Shown piece by piece: positions 1 through 5,282 of a stretch of DNA of 13,945 nucleotides. This DNA is from Alphaproteobacteria bacterium. GTDB lineage: Bacteria; Pseudomonadota; Alphaproteobacteria; Puniceispirillales; Puniceispirillaceae. The notes under the pieces are model-generated. The model had not been told where the DNA came from. It worked only from the letters and a program-made list of their open reading frames with translations, and did not search any database. The translations under genes were made by a program, and so were the position numbers. The stretch spans positions 1-13,945 of the forward strand of contig JADHLK010000023.1 in the NCBI GenBank assembly GCA_016780695.1. The letters are read 5' to 3'. Position 1 is the stretch's first letter; every line of letters starts with the position of its first letter.

Positions 1-898
1 CTATGGTGTGGCTGCCCCGGCATGGGACATGCATTCTTACATTATTGCGCCATTTCTGATTGCGTTCGGCACCGAGGAACAGAAACGCAAATGGCTGTCA
101 AAAATGGCATCTGGTGACGTCATTTCGGCAATCGGCCTGACTGAGCCGGGTGGCGGCAGCGACCTGCGGCAGATTCGGACTGCCGCCAAGCGCGATGGCG
201 ATAATTTTGTGGTGAATGGCGCCAAGACCTTTATTACAAATGGGCATATCGCAGATTATATATTGTTAGCGACCAAGACCGATCCGGAGATGGGCAATAA
301 AGGCATTTCAGTTTTCTGGGTGGGTCTCAATAGCGAGGGTGTTCGCCGTGGTCGCAATCTAAAGAAAATCGGCAACAAGGCCCAGGACACCGCCGAGCTG
401 TTCTTCGACAATGTCCGGGTGCCGCAGGAGAACCTGATCGGTAGAGAAAATGATGGCTGGACGGTTCTCATGCACGGGCTCGTTCAGGAACGGCTTGTCG
501 TTGCGGTTCGATCGGTCGTAATTGCTGAGGCGGCACTAGACCAGACAATCGCCTACACCAGAGAACGCAAGGCTTTCAATCAGACAGTTTTCGATTTTCA
601 AAATACCAAGTTCGAACTGGCGAAATATGCCGCAGAAATAGAGGTGGCCCGGCCATTCGTGGACCGATGCATAGAATTGCACGCCAAGGGAGAGTTGAGC
701 ATGAATGTTGCCGCTAAGGCGAAGCTGTGGACCACAGAACTCGCCGACCGGGTTCTCGATGATTGTCTGCAACTGCATGGCGGTTACGGATATATGTGGG
801 ATTTCCCTGTTGCCCGCGCCTGGGCCGATGCCCGTGTGCACCGGATCTATGCCGGAACCAACGAAGTCATGAAACATATAATCAGCCGCGATCTGTGA
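1..898 (+). CDS. Acyl-CoA dehydrogenase, LCAD/IVD-like (5' end outside window)
   Basis: FAD-dependent enzyme that introduces an alpha,beta double bond into an acyl-CoA and passes electrons to ETF. The reading frame is open at the left edge (frame from base 2), so the N-terminal domain is missing; the GTG at 8 is internal, not a start. The middle domain shows the flavin-binding LTEPGGGSD segment (about residues 44-52 counted from base 8). The C-terminal domain shows RKAF and QLHGGYGYM. The usual medium-chain catalytic Glu is absent (the C-terminal motif reads IYAGTNEVMK), but a Glu sits in GLVQERLV at bases 488-490, the helix that carries the catalytic base in long-chain and isovaleryl-CoA dehydrogenases, so the enzyme is predicted active. 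It ends 5 nt before the acyl-CoA synthetase, which indicates co-transcription and a shared pathway. Substrate chain or ring type cannot be told. Confidence 0.93.
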   Translation, partial: YGVAAPAWDMHSYIIAPFLIAFGTEEQKRKWLSKMASGDVISAIGLTEPGGGSDLRQIRTAAKRDGDNFVVNGAKTFITNGHIADYILLATKTDPEMGNKGISVFWVGLNSEGVRRGRNLKKIGNKAQDTAELFFDNVRVPQENLIGRENDGWTVLMHGLVQERLVVAVRSVVIAEAALDQTIAYTRERKAFNQTVFDFQNTKFELAKYAAEIEVARPFVDRCIELHAKGELSMNVAAKAKLWTTELADRVLDDCLQLHGGYGYMWDFPVARAWADARVHRIYAGTNEVMKHIISRDL

Positions 899-903
899 TC
901 TGT

Positions 904-2424
904 ATGAACGTCGGCACCCTTCCATATCTGTTTCGATCAGCCTGCCGATGGAAAGGCGACCAGACCTTTGTTTCTGACGAACGCGAGAGACTCTCGGGAG
1001 ACGGCCTGTGGGCAAAGTCTTGTCAGTTTTCGGCAGCATTGCTCGAGCACGGCATCGGCCGGGGCGACATCGTTGCCTTTGTGTGCGCGTCCAGCACGCG
1101 TCATTTGGTTGCCTTCATGGCCTGCCAGTTAATCGGGGCAATACCTTGCTGTCTGCACCTGAGAGCTACCGTAAAAGAAACCAGCCGAGGGCTTGAATTT
1201 CTGGAGCCCAGAGTAATCATCGCGGATGACAATGGACTGGGCCTTGTTCGAGATCCCGCCAAGGAAAGGGGGCTGAAGGTTATCTCGCTGGAAAAAGCCG
1301 ACTGGGCAGGTCCAGAAGGCAATCCAGACTGCGAAAGCGCGGCGGTTGCCGCTGCTAATATTAAAGCAAATGATCCGGCGCTGTTGATACTGTCGTCCGG
1401 AACCACAGGGCAGCCAAAAGCCATCCAGCACAGCCACCGATCCTTGGTTGCCAGTGCGCTGGCCGGGCCTTATGTCTACGGCGAAATCAATGACGGGGAC
1501 CGGATAGCAGTAATTATGCCACCATCTTTTGCCGCATGGGCGAATACTGTGCTTCCCTTTATGGCCATGAGATCGCAAATCTATTTCTCCTCGTGGTCAT
1601 CTGCTGAGGAATTTGTTGCCTTTGTGCGTCAATGCCGGATTTCCGTCATACCGTTGGTTCCGACCCTGTGGCGGGCGCTGTTGGCACTTTCGCCCTCACC
1701 TTCTGACTTTCCCGAGCTGCGATCTGTATTTTTCTCGGGCGAACCGGGATCGGATGATCTTGTTCAGGGGATGGTAGAAGGCATCTGCCCGAACGTCCGC
1801 ACTGCCTATCTGTCCTCCGAAATTGTCTGTGGCGCAGGAATTGTTGCCGATCGAACGATGCTGACTCGTCCCGGAAAAGGGGCTTGTGCAGGTCGGCCGG
1901 TACCGGGTGCAGATGTGCGGATTGTCAATCCTGACGGCAGTATCGATGATCTTCTTGGTCCCAACGAAGTTGGTGAAATAATCGTCTCTGGACCCTCGCT
2001 AAGCCCGGGATATTATAAAGATGAGGGCCTGACCAAGCGCGCCTATACCAATGGATGGTTGCGCAGCGGCGATCTTGGCCTGATCGACGAGGACGGGTTC
2101 GTCCATGTGGCCGGACGGCTCGATAACACGATCAACAGTGGTGGACTCAAAGTGCAGGCGGAGGAGGTTGAAGCCGCGTTGTTAGGGCACTCTGCGATTT
2201 CTCAGGCTGCGGTCGTTGGGGTCCCAGATCAACGATGGGGACAGGCAGTGACCGCCCATGTGATCTCGCTCGACCCCGCAATTGAACAGGCAGACCTTCT
2301 CGACTATCTGCGGCACAGCGGTTCCCTTTCGCCCTACAAGCTGCCTAAGACAATTCACTTTCACCAAACCCTGCCAACCGGACCTACGGGAAAGGTGCTT
2401 AGGCGCGCGCTGCGAGATACGTAA
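904..2424 (+). CDS. Acyl-CoA synthetase / AMP-dependent carboxylate-CoA ligase
   Basis: Class I adenylate-forming enzyme of about 506 aa that should activate a carboxylic acid to its acyl-AMP and then acyl-CoA in the cytoplasm. Visible core motifs are the phosphate-binding loop LSSGTTGQPKA (residues 163-173), an A5-like YLSSE, the A7/A8 block SGDLG...GRLDNTINSGG, and the C-terminal catalytic Lys497 in PTGPTGKVLRR. All key residues are present. The ATG at 904 is chosen because it lies 5 nt after the dehydrogenase stop. The frame is open upstream into that gene, and a GTG at 895 overlapping its stop (GTGA) is an alternative start through translational coupling; neither has a good Shine-Dalgarno. 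Its position between an acyl-CoA dehydrogenase and a ring-cleavage-type dioxygenase suggests it activates the pathway acid. Substrate is unknown; aromatic, heteroaromatic or branched acids are all possible. Confidence 0.9.
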   Translation: MNVGTLPYLFRSACRWKGDQTFVSDERERLSGDGLWAKSCQFSAALLEHGIGRGDIVAFVCASSTRHLVAFMACQLIGAIPCCLHLRATVKETSRGLEFLEPRVIIADDNGLGLVRDPAKERGLKVISLEKADWAGPEGNPDCESAAVAAANIKANDPALLILSSGTTGQPKAIQHSHRSLVASALAGPYVYGEINDGDRIAVIMPPSFAAWANTVLPFMAMRSQIYFSSWSSAEEFVAFVRQCRISVIPLVPTLWRALLALSPSPSDFPELRSVFFSGEPGSDDLVQGMVEGICPNVRTAYLSSEIVCGAGIVADRTMLTRPGKGACAGRPVPGADVRIVNPDGSIDDLLGPNEVGEIIVSGPSLSPGYYKDEGLTKRAYTNGWLRSGDLGLIDEDGFVHVAGRLDNTINSGGLKVQAEEVEAALLGHSAISQAAVVGVPDQRWGQAVTAHVISLDPAIEQADLLDYLRHSGSLSPYKLPKTIHFHQTLPTGPTGKVLRRALRDT

Positions 2425-2459
2425 CAGCCTGATGCCCAGATGCTCGCCTTATCCAACAC

Positions 2460-2465
2460 GGAGGA
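2460..2465 (+). promoter_or_regulatory. Strong ribosome binding site fixing a TTG start
   Basis: GGAGGA lies 6 nt upstream of the TTG at 2472. It decides the start of the NicX-like gene, whose first in-frame ATG is only at residue 52, far too late for the fold. Confidence 0.75.
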
Positions 2466-2471
2466 ACTCAA

Positions 2472-3509
2472 TTGCTATCTGACCGTATCGAAGCCAAGTG
2501 GATTGACGCGTTTGTCACGACTTTTGAAGCCTGCAAAGTGGACTCGTCGCAAACATCGATCATTCTTTCCGAGACCCAGAGCCGTGATTTGAGTGTCCAC
2601 CTTGCCGAGCTGGCGCTTGGCCGGATGGGCGTACAGTTTTATCACATCAAAGTCCCCACTCCGCGCAATGATGCACCTGCTATCTTGCGTTCGACCGGCA
2701 CTTGCCTGTCGCTGACGGGGCAGGACAAGGCTGTGGAAGCCCTTGCAAATGTTGACTTCATTGTTGACCTCACCCTTGAGGGCCTGATGCACGCGCCTCA
2801 AACCGGGACCATCCTCAAAGGGGGCGCACGAATATTGAATATCTCCAATGAGCACCCTGAAATGCTAGAACGCGCTATGCCGGATGAAGATTTGAAGATG
2901 CGGACGCTGGATGCGGCGCAGCTCTGCCGGAAGTCTGGGAGGATGACGGTAACGTCAGATGCGGGTACGGATTTGACCGTGAACATGAAGGGCAACAACA
3001 CCGTGGGTGTCTGGGGCTGGACGGACAAGCCCGGCACGCTGGCGCATTGGCCGGGGGGGATTGTGGTGAGTTTCCCGTCAGCCGGATCGGTCAATGGGCG
3101 GCTGGTCTTCCAGCCCGGAGACATGAATTTGACCTTCAAAAAATACTTTGATGACGAAGTGATCTTCACCCTCAAAGACGACTATGTAATTGATATCGAG
3201 GGCAAAGGATCTGATGCTAAACTGATGCGCAACTATCTTGAGGCCTTTGGCGACAAGCAAGCCTTCGCTACCAGTCATGTCGGTTGGGGTCTGAACAAGG
3301 GTGCGCGCTATGAGGCGCTAACGATGTATGACAAAGGCCATATAAACGCGACCGAACTCAGGGCTGTTGCAGGTAACTTCCTCTACTCGACCGGCGCGAA
3401 CGAGTTTGCTGGGCGCTTAACCCAAGGCCATTTTGACCTGCCGATGATGAGCTGCACGATAGCTGTAGACGACATTGTGGTTGTCGAAAACGGGAAACTG
3501 AGCTCGTGA
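2472..3509 (+). CDS. NicX-like Fe(II) dioxygenase (2,5-dihydroxypyridine 5,6-dioxygenase type; M29-aminopeptidase fold)
   Basis: 345-aa protein resembling 2,5-dihydroxypyridine 5,6-dioxygenase (NicX), which opens a dihydroxypyridine ring to N-formylmaleamate. NicX of Pseudomonas putida binds iron, as I recall, through His265, His318 and Asp320. Here the matching residues are His269 (SHVGWG), His320 and Asp322 (GHFDLP), with nearly the same spacing and overall length. His107 (LMHAPQ) and His192 (AHWPGG) lie in conserved-looking glycine-rich segments that probably line the pocket. The HxD pair is also shared with M29 metallo-aminopeptidases (AmpS/AmpT), which are longer (about 410 aa); an automated pipeline might call it an aminopeptidase. 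Translation starts at TTG behind a strong ribosome binding site, 47 nt after the synthetase stop. The gene overlaps the following hydrolase by 4 nt (GTGA). Family assignment is fairly firm; the exact substrate is inference. Confidence 0.75.
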   Translation: MLSDRIEAKWIDAFVTTFEACKVDSSQTSIILSETQSRDLSVHLAELALGRMGVQFYHIKVPTPRNDAPAILRSTGTCLSLTGQDKAVEALANVDFIVDLTLEGLMHAPQTGTILKGGARILNISNEHPEMLERAMPDEDLKMRTLDAAQLCRKSGRMTVTSDAGTDLTVNMKGNNTVGVWGWTDKPGTLAHWPGGIVVSFPSAGSVNGRLVFQPGDMNLTFKKYFDDEVIFTLKDDYVIDIEGKGSDAKLMRNYLEAFGDKQAFATSHVGWGLNKGARYEALTMYDKGHINATELRAVAGNFLYSTGANEFAGRLTQGHFDLPMMSCTIAVDDIVVVENGKLSS

Positions 3510-4300
3510 AAAAAGCCGCCGGAATCGTGTATGCCAAGGCGTATAGCAAAATATGGACACAGTGTATGCCAATCATATGCATGCATGGAATTGGTGGCGA
3601 TTCGTCCTCCTTCAGGCCTCAGCTTGAAAAATTGAGCGATGATTACCCTGTGATCTCTTGGAATATGCCCGGCTATGGCGGCTCGGAGCGGTTGGAAAAC
3701 CCGACATTTCCCAAGCTGGCCGAACGACTGATTGCTTTCCTTGATGCACTGAGCATCGACAAGGCGCATCTCTGTGGACAGTCAATTGGCGGCATGGTTG
3801 CGATGGAAACGGCCTGCCTCTACCCTGACCGGGTGGCCTCACTGGCTTTGGTTGGAACGACCTCGGCCTTTGGCGGACGCGATGACAGCTTTAAAGACCG
3901 GTTCATTGCTGCTCGCCTGAAACCATTAGATGCGGGCAAGACGATCGCAGAACTGGCGGAGTCTTTCGTTACCGATATCACTGGGCCGGTTGCCGGACCG
4001 GAGGCCATTGCGTCGGCCAAGGCCTCGATGGCTGCGGTGCCTGAGGAAACCTACCGCGATATCATCCGCTGCCTGACCACTTTCAACCGCCGGAACGACA
4101 TTGAGGATTTCGACCTGCCTGTCTGCCTGATCGCGGGCGAACATGACCAGAATGCGCCTGCAAAAACCATGGCCAGCATGGCCGCAAAAATCAAAGGCTC
4201 TGAGTATCACGAGGTTAAAGGGGCTGGACATCTGATCAATCTTGAAGCGGGGGAGGAAACCAACGCCATCCTGCGCGCATTCTACGGGAGACTGGGATGA
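3506..4300 (+). CDS. Alpha/beta hydrolase, candidate ring-cleavage product hydrolase (NicD- or enol-lactonase-like)
   Basis: 264-aa alpha/beta-hydrolase. The oxyanion segment HGIGG is at residues 27-31 and the nucleophile elbow GQSIGG has Ser93. The acid is likely Asp214 in GEHDQ and the base His242 in GAGHL, so the triad is complete. It has no signal peptide and is expected to be cytosolic. The GTG start overlaps the dioxygenase stop by 4 nt, implying translational coupling and a consecutive step. By analogy with NicX-NicD it may deformylate an N-formylmaleamate-like product. The region after beta-strand 6 (LVGTTSAFGG) also recalls PcaD-type 3-oxoadipate enol-lactonases, so lactone or C-C hydrolysis is an alternative. 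Fold and catalytic residues are certain; the reaction is inferred from context. Confidence 0.82.
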   Translation: MKKAAGIVYAKAYSKIWTQCMPIICMHGIGGDSSSFRPQLEKLSDDYPVISWNMPGYGGSERLENPTFPKLAERLIAFLDALSIDKAHLCGQSIGGMVAMETACLYPDRVASLALVGTTSAFGGRDDSFKDRFIAARLKPLDAGKTIAELAESFVTDITGPVAGPEAIASAKASMAAVPEETYRDIIRCLTTFNRRNDIEDFDLPVCLIAGEHDQNAPAKTMASMAAKIKGSEYHEVKGAGHLINLEAGEETNAILRAFYGRLG

Positions 4301-4419
4301 GCAAACGCGACAAACCGTTTTTCGATTCATTGTCTACATCAAGCCTGCCATCGTGCAGGTTGCTGGAATTTGCCCCATTTTTTCCGCTCCAAGATTTGAC
4401 AGCCTGTCCAAGCATTTGA
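4297..4419 (+). other. Short 40-codon reading frame at an ATGA junction (possible gene remnant)
   Basis: An ATG at 4297 overlaps the hydrolase stop as ATGA, the same coupling seen at the previous junction. It opens a frame beginning MSKRDKPFF and ending at TGA 4417-4419. The predicted 40 residues show no domain, and after the first 9-10 codons the composition no longer looks protein-like. It could be the 5' stub of a deleted downstream cistron, a small coupled peptide, or chance. The tetR promoter candidate lies at its 3' end. Confidence 0.25.
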
Positions 4420-4440
4420 TCTGTGTTGTTTAGGAGAGAG
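4396..4440 (+). promoter_or_regulatory. Candidate tetR promoter with overlapping palindromic operator and RBS
   Basis: A perfect -35 hexamer TTGACA lies at 4396-4401. No good -10 is seen at 16-18 nt (GATCTG or ATCTGT at about 4418-4424), so the promoter would be weak or activator-dependent. Overlapping the -35 is GACAGCCTGTC (4398-4408), a perfect 5-bp inverted repeat around one base. With a 1-nt offset the flanks extend to TTG...CAA. This placement suits autorepression by the adjacent TetR-family protein. AGGAGAG (4432-4438) is the ribosome binding site. Confidence 0.4.
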
Positions 4441-4449
4441 ACGTTGGCA

Positions 4450-5034
4450 ATGTCTAGTCAGATAAAAAACAAGCGATTGACCAAGGAAGACTGGATTGAG
4501 TTCGGCTTAGAAACCGCCGGGGAACTTGGAATGGAGGCGCTTAGAATCGATGACTTATGCATTCGCCAAAATGTAACCCGAGGCAGTTTCTATTGGCATT
4601 TCGAGGGCAGAGAGGATTTCCTGAATTGCATTCTGGAGCACTGGAGGGAGCGCGAAACTGTTGGGATTATCTACCAGGTAGAGGAAAACGGCGGAAACTC
4701 TTATCAACAACTGGCATATCTGTTCACCTTGGCGAATTCCGGCGAGATTAATTTCAACGCTGAATTGGCAATTCGAGTATGGGCCAGATCCCAAAAAGAA
4801 GCGGCCGAGCTTGTAAAACAGGTCGATGAAGATCGAATAATTTATATGGCAGGCAAGTTACGGCGAAGCGGCGCCTCCGAAGCAGACGCAAGAATACGCG
4901 CCTTTTTTTTGTATTCGCTGATTTTTGGTGAAGCGATGATACGCGGTCAGGAGAGCAAAGCGGAAAGAAATGCCAGACAACTGGAAAGTTTCAAAAACGT
5001 ATTTAATGGGCTTGATATTGCTCACTTGAAATAA
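4450..5034 (+). CDS. TetR/AcrR-family transcriptional regulator
   Basis: 194-aa regulator with the N-terminal TetR DNA-binding domain. The helix-turn-helix spans about residues 31-52 (IDDLCIRQNVTRGSFYWHF), with the family-typical recognition-helix end G-S-F-Y-W-H-F followed by a helical ligand-binding domain. It is likely a ligand-responsive repressor of the upstream catabolic operon and of itself. The ATG at 4450 is chosen; a TTG at 4444 is better placed relative to AGGAG (7 nt) and would add two residues, and a GTG at 4423 precedes the ribosome binding site and is unlikely. The gene is visibly more AT-rich than its neighbours (many ATT, AAT, TTA codons), consistent with transferred DNA. It is the last gene before the tRNA-derived junction. 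The ligand is unknown. Confidence 0.9.
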   Translation: MSSQIKNKRLTKEDWIEFGLETAGELGMEALRIDDLCIRQNVTRGSFYWHFEGREDFLNCILEHWRERETVGIIYQVEENGGNSYQQLAYLFTLANSGEINFNAELAIRVWARSQKEAAELVKQVDEDRIIYMAGKLRRSGASEADARIRAFFLYSLIFGEAMIRGQESKAERNARQLESFKNVFNGLDIAHLK

Positions 5035-5234
5035 CCACAAGTTTCCATACCGTCATCTACCTTCCAAACGGCGCCCGTGCAATGATTTCATCCCCACATT
5101 GCAAATGTAGGGTCAGGAAAGTCGAAAAAGTAAATAAAAAGTAAATGGCATTAGAGTCTGCTTTTATGCTCATGATAAATATAAAATATTGATTTTATTG
5201 GTTATACTATCCTATTTATTGGCAGGGCAATCTA
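5035..5234. other. AT-rich gene-free stretch at the island edge (candidate attachment-site arm region)
   Basis: No open gene is seen. It holds a 7-bp inverted repeat TGCAATG/CATTGCA (5078-5084 and 5097-5103, 12-nt spacer) and a perfect tandem 11-mer AAAAAGTAAAT (5125-5135, 5136-5146). It also holds an exact IHF consensus (5182-5194, minus-strand orientation WATCAANNNNTTR), a 7-bp inverted repeat ATAAAAT/ATTTTAT (5181-5187, 5192-5198), and a direct repeat TTTATTGG at 5194-5201 and 5215-5222, offset by 21 bp (two helical turns). Such short repeats and an IHF site beside a tRNA fragment fit the arm region of a tyrosine-recombinase attachment site; this is inference. Confidence 0.45.
5182..5194 (-). 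promoter_or_regulatory. Candidate IHF binding site
   Basis: The minus strand reads AATCAATATTTTA, an exact match to the IHF consensus WATCAANNNNTTR. It lies about 40 bp from the tRNA-derived core. IHF commonly bends attachment-site DNA for integrases, but AT-rich DNA also gives chance matches. Confidence 0.4.
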
Positions 5235-5279
5235 TTCCTAATCTTTAGGCCAGAGGTTCGAATCCTCTCGGGGTCGCCA
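5235..5279 (+). repeat. 3' fragment of a tRNA-Arg(CCT) gene: candidate island attachment site (att)
   Basis: The 45 nt correspond to tRNA positions 32-76. They are the anticodon loop TTCCTAA (anticodon CCT) at 5235-5241, the 3' anticodon stem TCTTT, the variable loop AGGCC, the T stem AGAGG/CCTCT around TTCGAAT (5252-5268), the 3' acceptor strand CGGGGTC, the discriminator G and an encoded CCA (5277-5279). The 5' half is missing: the bases before it form no matching anticodon stem and no GACCCCG acceptor strand occurs upstream. Identity starts at the anticodon loop, a standard crossover place for tyrosine integrases. A displaced 3' fragment marks the far end of an element inserted in the tRNA gene, so the element lies to the left. 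It is not a functional tRNA. Confidence 0.8.
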
Positions 5280-5282
5280 ATT

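Noticed and set aside
851..867. Loss of the catalytic Glu in the acyl-CoA dehydrogenase (IYAGT instead of IYEGT)
   Set aside because: Long-chain and isovaleryl-CoA dehydrogenases place the base elsewhere; the Glu in VQERLV at 488-490 fills that role.
763..903. N-terminal extension of the acyl-CoA synthetase into the dehydrogenase gene
   Set aside because: The extra residues are an out-of-frame reading of the dehydrogenase C-terminus and do not resemble a ligase N-terminus; the ATG at 904 (or GTG at 895) fits better.
4342..4361. Terminator hairpin after the hydrolase gene
   Set aside because: A 7-bp stem with one G-T pair exists, but no T-run follows directly; the nearest T-run is about 15 nt further on.
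5204..5279. A complete tRNA gene
   Set aside because: The T arm, CCA and anticodon loop are perfect, but no 5' acceptor strand, D arm or matching 5' anticodon stem precedes them; only the 3' part is present.
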